The translations under genes were made by a program, and so were the position numbers. From Saccharothrix luteola (lineage in GTDB: Bacteria > Actinomycetota > Actinomycetes > Mycobacteriales > Pseudonocardiaceae), in assembly GCF_020859565.1 (NCBI RefSeq), contig NZ_JAJHUO010000032.1, forward strand, positions 1 through 64,000: DNA of 64,000 nucleotides, written 5' to 3'. Each line of letters starts with the position of its first letter. The first letter of the stretch is position 1. Below, piece after piece: positions 35,127 to 43,067 of this stretch. The notes beneath the pieces were generated by a model. It was given only the letters and a program-made list of their open reading frames with translations, was not told where the DNA came from and made no database searches.

Positions 35127-35806
35127 GTCGTCCTCCGCCCCACCACGCGGGCGAGCCGGAACGCGGCCATCGCGGCGCCGAAGCCCGAGTCGATGTTCAC
35201 CACGGTGATGCCCGCCGCGCAGGACGCGTGCATGGCCAGCAACGCGGTGATGCCCTCCAGCCCGGCGCCGTAACCGGTCGAGGTGGGCACGGCCACCACC
35301 GGGCACGCGACCAGACCGCCGATCGCGCTCGCCAACGCGCCTTCCATGCCCGCGACCACGATGACGGTGTCCGCGGCCCGCAGCCGGTGCTGCTCGGCCA
35401 GCAGCCGGTGCAGCCCGGCCACACCGACATCGGTGACGGTGGTGACGCCGAGGCCCACGGCGGTCGCGACGGCGGCGGCCTCCCGCGCCACCGGCAGGTC
35501 GGCCGTGCCCGCCGCGGCGACGACCACGTCGAACCCGGTCGGCGCGGCCGGGCGCCAGGTCAGCAGGCGCGCCTCGCGGTCGTGGGCGCCGTCGGGCACG
35601 GCGGCCAGCACGGACGCCGCCGCGTCGGGTTCCACCCGCGTGGCCAGCACCGGACCGTCGTTGTGCCGCAACAACGTCCGCACGATCCCGCTGATCTGCT
35701 CGGGCGTCTTCCCGCTGCCGTAGATCACCTCGGGCAGCCCTTGGCGTGCTTCGCGATCCACGTCGACCCTGGCGAAGCCGAGGTCGACCGCACCCGGTCC
35801 GGTCAT
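35123..35806 (-). CDS. larB: LarB, pyridinium-3,5-bisthiocarboxylate biosynthesis carboxylase
   Basis: 227 residues. The C-terminal two thirds have the PurE/AIR-carboxylase fold: AAAGTADLPVAREAAAVATA, then MEGALASAIGGLVACPVVAV and PTSTGYGAGLEGITALLAMH. The N-terminal LGFARVDVDREARQGLPEVI and YGSGKTPEQI is the LarB-specific lead. It carboxylates nicotinic acid adenine dinucleotide, the first step to the nickel-pincer cofactor. Four-base overlaps with the genes on both sides. Confidence 0.93.
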   Translation of the reverse strand: MTGPGAVDLGFARVDVDREARQGLPEVIYGSGKTPEQISGIVRTLLRHNDGPVLATRVEPDAAASVLAAVPDGAHDREARLLTWRPAAPTGFDVVVAAAGTADLPVAREAAAVATAVGLGVTTVTDVGVAGLHRLLAEQHRLRAADTVIVVAGMEGALASAIGGLVACPVVAVPTSTGYGAGLEGITALLAMHASCAAGITVVNIDSGFGAAMAAFRLARVVGRRTT

Positions 35807-36945
35807 GGTCGCACTCCCTGCGTGACGGTGGAGGGCGCGTGCGCGAGGAGCTCGCTCCCGATCGCCCTGAGCAGCGCGGGCGCCTGTCGCATCGCCGTGT
35901 CCACGTCGCCCGCGCGCTCCAGCAGCGACCAGGCGGCGACCACGCCGACCTCGCGCAGCCGTTCGGCGGTGAGCCGCACCTCGCCGGCGACCACCACGAC
36001 CGGCACGCCGTGCCGCCGTGCCGCCTCGGCCACGCCGATAGGCGCCTTGCCCCGCAGGCTCTGCTCGTCGAACCGGCCTTCGCCGACCACGACGAGCGAG
36101 GCCTCGCGCAACGCGTCCTCGACGCCGATCGCGCGCAGCACGAAGTCGGCACCCGACGTGCGCCGGGCGTCGAGGGCGGCCAGCGCCGCGAACCCGGCGC
36201 CACCGGCCGCGCCCGCGCCGGGTTCCCCGCTCAGGTCCCGCCCGATCTCCTCCGCCACGACGGCGGCGAACCGACGGAGCCCTCGCTCCAGCACCGCCAC
36301 GTCCCGGGGTGTCGCGCCCTTCTGCGGCGCGAACACCGCGGCGGCGCCGTTCGGCCCGGTCAGCGGGTTGTCCACGTCGGAGGCCAACGTCACCCGCGCG
36401 AGCGCCAGCCTCGGGTCCAGCCCGGACAGGTCGACGCGCGCCGCGCCGGTCAACGCCGCGCCGCCGGGGCCGATCGGCTCGCCCGAGGCGCCGGTGACGC
36501 GTGCGCCCAGGGCGCGCAGCAGGCCCGCTCCCCCGTCCGTCGTGGCACTGCCGCCCACGGCGAGCACGATGTCGCGACAGCCGCGGTCGAGCGCGGCGCG
36601 GATCAGCTCGCCGGTGCCGCAGGTGTCCGCGGTGAGCGGCGCGAGCCAGCCGTCGGGCAGCACGTCCAACCCGCTGGCCTGGGCCAGCTCGACCACCGCG
36701 CGTTCACCCCGCACCGCGAACGCGGCCCGCACCGGTTCGCCCGTGGGCCCGGTGACCTCGACGCGCACCTCCTCGTAGCCGGCGCGCACCAACGCCGCCA
36801 CGGTGCCCTCGCCGCCGTCGGCGACGGGCATCGCCACCGCCCGGCCGCCCGCGTCCGCCACGCCGTCGACGACGTGCCCGCAGGCCTGCTCGGCGGTGAG
36901 GGAACCCCGGAACTTGTCCAGGCAGACCAGGACCGTCCCGTTCAC
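35803..36945 (-). CDS. Glycerate kinase (GlxK/GarK family)
   Basis: 380 residues from GTG 36945 (VNGTVLVCLDKFRGSLTAEQ), overlapping the larA stop by 4 bp. Family motifs: DKFRGSLTA, PVADGGEGTVAAL, GGSATTDGGAGLLRALGA, SDVDNPLTGPNGAAAVFAPQ, VVGEGRFDEQSLRGKAP. It phosphorylates D-glycerate to 2- or 3-phosphoglycerate with ATP. Its place between larA and larB is notable: it suggests that the LarA substrate or product is glycerate or a sugar acid leading to it, rather than lactate alone. Confidence 0.9.
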   Translation of the reverse strand: MNGTVLVCLDKFRGSLTAEQACGHVVDGVADAGGRAVAMPVADGGEGTVAALVRAGYEEVRVEVTGPTGEPVRAAFAVRGERAVVELAQASGLDVLPDGWLAPLTADTCGTGELIRAALDRGCRDIVLAVGGSATTDGGAGLLRALGARVTGASGEPIGPGGAALTGAARVDLSGLDPRLALARVTLASDVDNPLTGPNGAAAVFAPQKGATPRDVAVLERGLRRFAAVVAEEIGRDLSGEPGAGAAGGAGFAALAALDARRTSGADFVLRAIGVEDALREASLVVVGEGRFDEQSLRGKAPIGVAEAARRHGVPVVVVAGEVRLTAERLREVGVVAAWSLLERAGDVDTAMRQAPALLRAIGSELLAHAPSTVTQGVRP

Positions 36946-38225
36946 CGGTGCGGCCCGTCGACGTAGGGGATCGTCTGCGGGCCTTCGGGCAGCACGCACA
37001 GCCGGGCGTCGGGTCCGGCGGCGGCCAGGGCTTCGGCGACGGTCGCGGAGATGTCCGAGGTCTGCCGCAGGTGGGCGGTGGCCAGCTCGGCGTCGCTGAG
37101 GTGGGACGTGTGCATGACGACCCGGCAATCGGCCTGGATGCGCGCCTGGATCTGGACCTGCCACTGGTCGGGCACGGTGACCGGCCTCGCGGAGATCTCC
37201 GCGAGCAGCGCCTCGGGCGACGCGGCCGAGGCCAGCACCTCGCGGTAGGAGCCGTGGTCGGGGAAGCCGTCCCGGCACTCCGCGGCGCACACGATCGTGC
37301 CGCCCGGCTTGACCACCTGGTAGGCGGCCGACATGCCCTTCACCGACTGGTAGAGGTTCTGGTCGAGCGGATAGCCGGAGTTGGTGGTCACCACGACGTC
37401 GAACGGCCGCGGCACGGGCCGCATGGCGACCTCGCGGGCGGTGCGCACCGCCTCGGCGTGCATGGCGAGGAGGTCTCCGCCGAACGCGGCGACGACCTCC
37501 TTGTCCTGGTTGAGGACCACGTCGAAGCCGAACGTCACGCCAGTGGCGTCCGCGATGGCGCGCACGTCGTCGTGCACCGGGTTGCCCTCGACGATCCCCC
37601 ACGTCGCCCGCGGGTCGCCGATCCGGCGGGCGTCGTGCAGCACGAGCACCGTTTCCAGCGCCGCCAGGCCCGGCGCGACGAGCTTCGGGCCACCCGAGAA
37701 GCCGGCGAAGAAGTGCGGCTCCACGAAACCGGTGGTGATGCGCACGTCGGCGTCGACCCACTCGCTGTTGAGCCACACGGGCACGTCCGCGCCGAACTCG
37801 CCCACCCACGTCAGGCCGCCGCGGTCACGGGCGTCGTGGTTGACGATCCGCACCGAGTCGACCACCTCGTCGCCGAACATCCGGCGCAGCTCGGCGTCCG
37901 TGTTGCCCCGGTGCGTCCCCGTGGCGACCAGCACCACGACGTCGTCGAGGTCGACCAGGCCGTCCAGCTCCTCCAGGATGGCCGGGATCATCAGCTCCCG
38001 GGGCTGCGGACGCGTCCCGTCGCAGGCGGAGATCGCCACGGTCTGCCCGGGGCGCACGCGTTCCCGCAGCGGCGGGCCCGCGACCGGCGTCCGCAGCGCG
38101 CGGCGGAGGATCTCCCGCGGCGCTTCGGTGGCCTGGCGGTGCCTCGGTGTCACCACGGTGGTCACCTCCGGGTCGACCCGCAGGTCGAGCCCGGTCTCGC
38201 CGTAGGCCAGTCGCACGGTGCGCAT
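36942..38225 (-). CDS. larA: LarA-family nickel-pincer-dependent 2-hydroxy-acid racemase/epimerase
   Basis: 427 residues. Every residue known to hold or use the cofactor is present at matching spacing: His105 (GTHRG), His171 (VEPHFFAG), Lys181 (GGPKLVAPG) and His197 (LVLHDAR) correspond to His108, His174, Lys184 and His200 of L. plantarum lactate racemase with a constant offset of 3. It interconverts the C2 epimers of a 2-hydroxy acid by hydride transfer to the nickel pincer. The LarA superfamily also includes enzymes for malate, phenyllactate and aldonates. Neighbouring glycerate kinase and lactonase genes argue that lactate may not be the substrate here. Cytosolic. Confidence 0.92.
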   Translation of the reverse strand: MRTVRLAYGETGLDLRVDPEVTTVVTPRHRQATEAPREILRRALRTPVAGPPLRERVRPGQTVAISACDGTRPQPRELMIPAILEELDGLVDLDDVVVLVATGTHRGNTDAELRRMFGDEVVDSVRIVNHDARDRGGLTWVGEFGADVPVWLNSEWVDADVRITTGFVEPHFFAGFSGGPKLVAPGLAALETVLVLHDARRIGDPRATWGIVEGNPVHDDVRAIADATGVTFGFDVVLNQDKEVVAAFGGDLLAMHAEAVRTAREVAMRPVPRPFDVVVTTNSGYPLDQNLYQSVKGMSAAYQVVKPGGTIVCAAECRDGFPDHGSYREVLASAASPEALLAEISARPVTVPDQWQVQIQARIQADCRVVMHTSHLSDAELATAHLRQTSDISATVAEALAAAGPDARLCVLPEGPQTIPYVDGPHR

Positions 38226-39076
38226 CAGTTGTCCCCCAACCGGTAGGCGCGGACGGCGGTGCCGCCGAAGAGCTGGTCCCGCTCCGCGGCGGAACAGGAG
38301 TCGAGGAGTTCGGCGGCGGTGGCGAACACCCGGTCGTAGTCGGCGGCCAGCAGGCAGACCGGCCAGTCGGAGCCGACCATGAGCCGGTCGGGGCCGAACG
38401 CCTCCAGCGCGACGTCGACGTAGGGCCGCAGGTCCGCCGCCGTCCACCGCGACCAGTCCGCCTCGGTGACCAGGCCAGACACCTTGGCCACCACGTTGGG
38501 TTCGGCGGCCAGCGCCGACAGCCGGGTCGCCCAGGGCTGGAGCACCCGACCGGCGATGTCCGGCTTCGACAGGTGGTCCAGCACGAACACCAGGTCCGGC
38601 ACCGCCCGGACGGCGTCCAGCGCCGCCGTCAGCTGGTGCGGCCGGGTCAGCAGGTCGTAGGCGAGCCCGGCGTCGCGCACCGCGCGCAACCCGGCCAGCA
38701 CGTCGGGGCGCACCAGCCAGTCCGGGTCGGGCTCGGACTGCACCAGGTGCCGAACGCCCACGAGCCGGTCCCCGCCCGGTCCGCGGCGCAGCCGGTCCAG
38801 CTGCTCGGCCACGTCGGGCGCGGTGAGGTCGACCCACCCCACGACGCCCGCCACGAGGTCGGAGAGCTCGGCCAGGGCCAGGAACTCCGCCGTCTCGGCG
38901 ACGTCGGGGAGCACCTGGACCAGGACGGTGGCGTCCACCCCGGCGCGTTCGGTGGCCGCACGCAGGTCCACCGGCCCGAAGTCACGGCGGATCGGCGCCA
39001 GGGTCGGCTCGTCGAGCCAGTCCTGCGGCCGGGCGGAGAGGTCCCACAAGTGGTGGTGGGCATCGATCCGGATCAC
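38225..39076 (-). CDS. Amidohydrolase-family TIM-barrel lactonase (L-fuconolactonase-like)
   Basis: 283 residues from GTG 39076 (VIRIDAHHHLWDLSARPQDW). Family signs: the IDAHHHLWD metal-ligand opening, VQVLPDVAETAEFLALA, GVRHLVQSEPDPDWL, VFVLDHLSKPDI and LMVGSDWPVCLLAADYD near the C-terminus. Members hydrolyse sugar lactones such as L-fucono- or L-rhamnono-lactone, or 2-pyrone-4,6-dicarboxylate. With an aldose dehydrogenase remnant upstream and LarA downstream, a lactone-to-sugar-acid step is the likely role. It overlaps larA by 1 bp and the reductase remnant by 4 bp. Confidence 0.85.
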   Translation of the reverse strand: MIRIDAHHHLWDLSARPQDWLDEPTLAPIRRDFGPVDLRAATERAGVDATVLVQVLPDVAETAEFLALAELSDLVAGVVGWVDLTAPDVAEQLDRLRRGPGGDRLVGVRHLVQSEPDPDWLVRPDVLAGLRAVRDAGLAYDLLTRPHQLTAALDAVRAVPDLVFVLDHLSKPDIAGRVLQPWATRLSALAAEPNVVAKVSGLVTEADWSRWTAADLRPYVDVALEAFGPDRLMVGSDWPVCLLAADYDRVFATAAELLDSCSAAERDQLFGGTAVRAYRLGDN

Positions 39077-39483
39077 TGCGCTCGCTCCTGCTCCAGCGCG
39101 TCGAGTTCCGACCACGGCGCCTCGGTGATCCCGGTGGCGGCGTGCACGGCGTTCTCGGCGATTTCTCGTGGGTTCCGGGCGCCGACGACGACGCCGGTCA
39201 CTGCCGGGTGCCGCAGCGGGAAGCGCGGTGCGGCGGCGGCCAAGGGTACGCCGTGCGCGGCGCGGCGCTCGGCCCGGACGAGGGCCTGCCGGCGCACCTC
39301 GTCCGGGGTGGGCGCGTCGTCGTGGGAGGCGCCGGTGGCCGGGCCGGCGAGGATGCCGCCGGTGAAGGCGCCCACCTGCCACCCCTGGCCCGGGAAGGCG
39401 CCGTCGACGTCGGCGGTCGACGGGGCCGGGTCGCGGGCGTCGGGCCGCTCGTGAGCCGTCGGGCCCACGCGCAGGAACTCCAT
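39073..39483 (-). pseudogene. Aldo/keto reductase remnant with internal deletion
   Basis: The frame begins like an AKR (MEFLRVG) but passes quickly into TGGILAGPATGA, then PDEVRRQALVRAERRAAHG, LAAAAPRFPLRHPAVTGVVV and GARNPREIAENA, which are the last quarter of an L-fucose dehydrogenase-type AKR. The barrel with the catalytic Asp and Tyr is missing, replaced by about 40 residues of unrelated sequence, yet the frame stays open for 136 codons and still overlaps the lactonase start by GTGA. It looks like a large in-frame deletion that preserves operon coupling. The intact relative at 13454-14425 could supply the activity. Confidence 0.65.
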
Positions 39484-39512
39484 CGGGTTCTCCTCGGTGT
39501 GCGGCGTCGGCG

Positions 39513-40217
39513 TCAGCCGGCGGGCGGGGCGTCGCCGTCCCGGTCCACGTGCTCGCGCAACCACCGCTCGGTGGTGGTGATGTGCACGAGGGCGGCGGCC
39601 TGGGCGAGCACGGCGTCGCGGTCGACCAGCGCGTGGTAGATGGCCTCGTGCTCGGCGAGGGTTCGGCTCGCCGCGTTGTCGTCGACCAGTCCGCGCCACA
39701 CCCTGGCCCGCACCGTGCGACCGGAGATGCCTTCCAGCAGGGTCGTCAGCGTCGCGTTGCCGGTGGCGGCGACGACGGCCCGGTGGAAGGCGGCGTCGTG
39801 CTGGTTGAGCAGCTCCACGTCGTCGCGGGCGGCGCGCATCGCGCGAAGGTGCTCCTCGACCACGGCGAGCTCCGAGGCGTTGATCCGGGTGGCCGCGAGC
39901 CCGGTGGCGACCGGTTCGAACAGCCGCCGCACCTCGGTGAGCTCCAACAACGTGTCGCCGTGGAGCAGCTCCACCGCGGACGCGATGCTCCCGAGCAGCA
40001 CCTCCGGCTCCAGGCTGGTCACGTAGGTGCCGTCGCCCCGCCGGATCTCCAGCACGCGTGCGACCACGAGCGCCTTGACCGCCTCCCGCATCAGGTTCCG
40101 GGACAGTCCCAGCTCGGCGGCCAACTGCTGCTCGGGAGGGAGCTTCGACCCCGGTGACAGGTCACCCGACTGGATCAGGTCCCTGATGCGGTCGATGGCC
40201 TTGTCGGTCAGTGACAT
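39513..40217 (-). CDS. GntR-family (FadR subfamily) transcriptional regulator
   Basis: 234 residues from ATG 40217 (MSLTDKAIDRIRDLIQSGDL). N-terminal winged helix: LPPEQQLAAELGLSRNLMRE, then LVVARVLEIRRGDGTYVTS. C-terminal FCD helical domain with likely metal ligands in HDAAFHRAVVAATGN and LAEHEAIYHALVDRD. FadR-type regulators sense sugar acids or 2-hydroxy acids (lactate, gluconate, galactonate), in keeping with its position at the head of the lar operon and divergent from a sugar ABC importer. It probably represses both until the substrate is present. Confidence 0.9.
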   Translation of the reverse strand: MSLTDKAIDRIRDLIQSGDLSPGSKLPPEQQLAAELGLSRNLMREAVKALVVARVLEIRRGDGTYVTSLEPEVLLGSIASAVELLHGDTLLELTEVRRLFEPVATGLAATRINASELAVVEEHLRAMRAARDDVELLNQHDAAFHRAVVAATGNATLTTLLEGISGRTVRARVWRGLVDDNAASRTLAEHEAIYHALVDRDAVLAQAAALVHITTTERWLREHVDRDGDAPPAG

Positions 40218-40261
40218 CGGTGGCTCTCCCCGGACGTGGCGTGCGCGCTGGGAGGCTAGCA

Positions 40262-40274
40262 ATACATCCTATCT
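40262..40274. promoter_or_regulatory. Motif shared with the distant aldo/keto-reductase promoter
   Basis: ATACATCCTATCT, 45 bp upstream of the FadR-type gene, matches ATACATCCGATCT at 14627-14639 in 12 of 13 positions. It is a candidate autoregulatory operator or promoter element. Confidence 0.35.
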
Positions 40275-40326
40275 CTACGAAAGACATTGGACGTCTCGGA
40301 AAACTGGCCGAACTTCGGACACCGCC

Positions 40327-40346
40327 GTTGAACAGGTGAATTCAAC
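40327..40346. promoter_or_regulatory. Inverted repeat between the lar operon and the ABC operon
   Basis: GTTGAA (40327-40332) and TTCAAC (40341-40346) flank CAGGTGAA in the AT-richest part of the divergent region, about 30 bp upstream of the predicted importer promoter. A position for a repressor or activator site. Confidence 0.35.
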
Positions 40347-40374
40347 AATTTCGGACCGAGTCGGCCGTCAGCTC

Positions 40375-40404
40375 TAGACACCAATACCTCGGACGACCTA
40401 TAAA
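40375..40404 (+). promoter_or_regulatory. Sigma-70-type promoter of the sugar ABC operon
   Basis: TAGACA (40375-40380), an 18-bp spacer, then TATAAA (40399-40404), 82 bp upstream of the binding-protein ATG. Five of six positions match each consensus hexamer, which is unusually good for this genome. Confidence 0.6.
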
Positions 40405-40486
40405 TCGATCCCATGTCCGGTGGTCGTCCGCCCTCCCACCTGACGGTCCCTCGAGGTTTCCCACAGCATCGCCGCTAGGAGAACCC

Positions 40487-41542
40487 GTGAAGAGCACCAA
40501 CCGCACGATCGCCTCTTTCGGGGCGGTCGCCGCCCTGACCGCCGCCCTCGCCGCCTGCGGCGACACGAACGCGGGGTCCACCGGGCCCGTGGTGGGCGTC
40601 GACTACCCCCGCTCCGACACCGACTTCTGGAACTCCTACATCAAGTACAGCCCCCAGTTCGCCGAGGAACTCGGGCTCGACCTCAAGACCACCAACTCCC
40701 AGAACGACGTCGCCAAGCTCACCGCCAACGCCCAGACCTTCATCAGCCAGGGCGTCAAGGGCGTCGCGATGGCGCCGCAGGACACCGCGGCCATCGCGCC
40801 CACGCTGGAGCAGTTGGAGGCGAAGAAGATCCCGGTCGTCACCGTGGACACCCGCCCCGACACCGGCAACGTGTTCATGGTGGTCCGGGCCGACAACCGC
40901 GCGTACGGCGAGAAGGCCTGCCGGTTCCTCGGCGCCAAGCTCGGCGGCACGGGCAAGGTCGTGATGCTGCAAGGCGATCTCGCCTCGATCAACGGCCGCG
41001 ACCGGACCGAGGCGTTCAACGACTGCATGAAGGCCGAGTACCCCGGCATCACGGTCTTCGGCGAGGCCACGAACTGGGACGGCGCGGTCGCCGCGCAGAA
41101 GCTCCAGACCGACCTCACCGCCCACCCCGACATCAAGGGCGTCTACATGCAGTCCAGCTTCGCCCTCGCCGGCACCCTCCAGGTGCTCGCGCAGAAGGAC
41201 CTGCTGGTGGGGCCGGAGGATCCCAAGCACGTGTTCGTCGTCTCCAACGACGGCATCCCCGAGGAGCTCCGCAACATCGCCGAGGGCAAGATCGACGCCA
41301 CCGTCTCCCAGCCGGCCGACCTCTACGCCAAGTACGCCCTGCACTACCTCAAGGCCGCGATCGACGGCAAGACCTTCGCGCCCGGCAAGACCGACCACGA
41401 CAGCACCATCATCCAGGTCCGCGAAGGCCTGCTGGAGGACCAGCTCTCCGCTCCCCTGGTGACCGCCGACGGCGGCACCTACGACGGCGTTCCGAGCCTC
41501 AAGAGCGACGACCAGTCGCTGTGGGGCAACAAGCTCGGCTGA
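40487..41542 (+). CDS. Sugar ABC importer, substrate-binding lipoprotein
   Basis: 351 residues. Lipoprotein signal MKSTNRTIASFGAVAALTAA then LAACG (Cys24 lipidated), followed by a type I periplasmic-binding fold of the ribose/xylose group (Peripla_BP_4): PVVGVDYPRSDTDFWNSY, QGVKGVAMAPQDTAAIAPTL, GKVVMLQGDLASINGRDRTE, VVSNDGIPEELRNIAEGKID. It captures a sugar outside the membrane and hands it to the permease. First gene of a three-gene operon divergent from the lar operon. Confidence 0.9.
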   Translation: MKSTNRTIASFGAVAALTAALAACGDTNAGSTGPVVGVDYPRSDTDFWNSYIKYSPQFAEELGLDLKTTNSQNDVAKLTANAQTFISQGVKGVAMAPQDTAAIAPTLEQLEAKKIPVVTVDTRPDTGNVFMVVRADNRAYGEKACRFLGAKLGGTGKVVMLQGDLASINGRDRTEAFNDCMKAEYPGITVFGEATNWDGAVAAQKLQTDLTAHPDIKGVYMQSSFALAGTLQVLAQKDLLVGPEDPKHVFVVSNDGIPEELRNIAEGKIDATVSQPADLYAKYALHYLKAAIDGKTFAPGKTDHDSTIIQVREGLLEDQLSAPLVTADGGTYDGVPSLKSDDQSLWGNKLG

Positions 41543-41561
41543 GCGGAGGGCGAGACGCGAG

Positions 41562-43067
41562 ATGGCTGTGACCGCACCCGTGGCCGAGGCGACGGGTATC
41601 ACGAAGCGATTCGGGTCGACGGTGGCCCTGCACGAGGCCGCCATCAGGATCGAAGCCGGGCAGACCCACGCCCTGGTCGGGCGCAACGGGGCGGGCAAGT
41701 CGACGCTGGTGTCCATCCTCACCGGACTCCAGGCCCCCGACGAGGGCGAGGTGCGGTTCGGCGGCGAACCCGCACCGCGGCTCGCCGACCGCGACGCCTG
41801 GCGGCAGCGGGTGGCGTGCGTCTACCAGAAGTCCACGATCATCCCCGAGCTGACCGTCGCGGAGAACCTGTTCCTCAACCGGCACGACCACGGCCGCGGC
41901 GGGCTGATCAGCTGGAAGACGGTGCACGGCAGGGCACGGGAGCTGCTGGACACCTGGTCGGTCGACGTCGACGCGCGCACCCCCGCGAGGGAGCTCGACG
42001 TCGAACAGCGGCAGTTCGTGGAGATCGCGAGGGCGCTGTCGTTCGGGGCCCGCTTCATCATCCTCGACGAGCCCACCGCCCAGCTCGACGGGGCCGCGAT
42101 CAGCCGGCTGTTCACCCGGATCACCGACCTCCAGCGACAGGGCGTCACCTTCCTGTTCATCAGCCACCACCTCCAGGAGGTCTACGAGATCTGCGACGTG
42201 GTGACGGTGTTCCGCGACGCCAGGCACATCCTCACGGCGGCGGTCGACGAGCTGCCCCGCGCGGAACTGGTCGCCGCCATGACCGGTGAGGCCGCGGGTG
42301 AGGCGCGCGGCGTGCGCCGTGGCCCGTCACCGGACGCCGCGGACGTGCTCGTGGCGGACGGCGTGTCCCTGCCCGGCGCGTACGAGGACGTGTCGTTCCG
42401 CGTCCGCGCCGGGGAGGTCGTCGGTCTCGCCGGCGCGGCGAGCAGCGGCCGCATCGAGATCGCCGAAACGGTCGTGGGGTTGCGCGCGGCCGCCCGCGGC
42501 TCCGTGGAGATCGCGGGCTCCCGGCCACGGCCGGGCAGCGTGCCCGCCGCCCTGAAGGCGGGGGCCGGGTTCGTCCCGCAGGACCGGCACCACCAAGGTC
42601 TCGTGCCGCAGATGTCCGTGGCGGACAACGGGACCCTGACCATCCCGGAACGGCTCGGGCGCAACGGGTTCATCGACGGTCGCCGCCGTGACGGCCTCGC
42701 CGCGGCCATGATCGAGAACCTGGCGATCAAGACACCCGGGCCGGAGCTGCCGGTCTCCGGTCTGTCCGGCGGCAACCAGCAGAAGGTCGTCATGGCGCGC
42801 GCCCTGGCAGGCGACCCGGAGCTGCTGGTGCTGATCAACCCGACCGCCGGCGTCGACGTGCGGTCCAAGGAGTTCCTCCTCGGCAAGGTCGAGGAGATCG
42901 CCGAGTCCGGCGCCGGCGTGCTCATCGCCTCCGACGAGCTCGACGACCTGCGCCTGTGCGACCGGGTCCTGGTGGTGTTCCAGGGCCGCGTGGTCGCCGA
43001 GATGCCCGGCGGCTGGCACGACCACCAGCTCGTGGCCGCGATGGAAGGAGTGGACCTCGATGCCTGA
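41562..43067 (+). CDS. Sugar ABC importer, duplicated ATPase (RbsA/XylG type)
   Basis: 501 residues with two nucleotide-binding domains. The first has Walker A GRNGAGKST and Walker B FIILDEPTAQ, with the signature region degenerate (ELDVEQRQFVEIARAL). The second has a degenerate Walker A (GAASSGRIEIAE), signature SGGNQQKVVMARAL and LVLINPTAGVDVRSKE. This asymmetric pattern is typical of RbsA-like carbohydrate ATPases. It starts 19 bp after the binding-protein gene and overlaps the permease start by 8 bp. Confidence 0.92.
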   Translation: MAVTAPVAEATGITKRFGSTVALHEAAIRIEAGQTHALVGRNGAGKSTLVSILTGLQAPDEGEVRFGGEPAPRLADRDAWRQRVACVYQKSTIIPELTVAENLFLNRHDHGRGGLISWKTVHGRARELLDTWSVDVDARTPARELDVEQRQFVEIARALSFGARFIILDEPTAQLDGAAISRLFTRITDLQRQGVTFLFISHHLQEVYEICDVVTVFRDARHILTAAVDELPRAELVAAMTGEAAGEARGVRRGPSPDAADVLVADGVSLPGAYEDVSFRVRAGEVVGLAGAASSGRIEIAETVVGLRAAARGSVEIAGSRPRPGSVPAALKAGAGFVPQDRHHQGLVPQMSVADNGTLTIPERLGRNGFIDGRRRDGLAAAMIENLAIKTPGPELPVSGLSGGNQQKVVMARALAGDPELLVLINPTAGVDVRSKEFLLGKVEEIAESGAGVLIASDELDDLRLCDRVLVVFQGRVVAEMPGGWHDHQLVAAMEGVDLDA

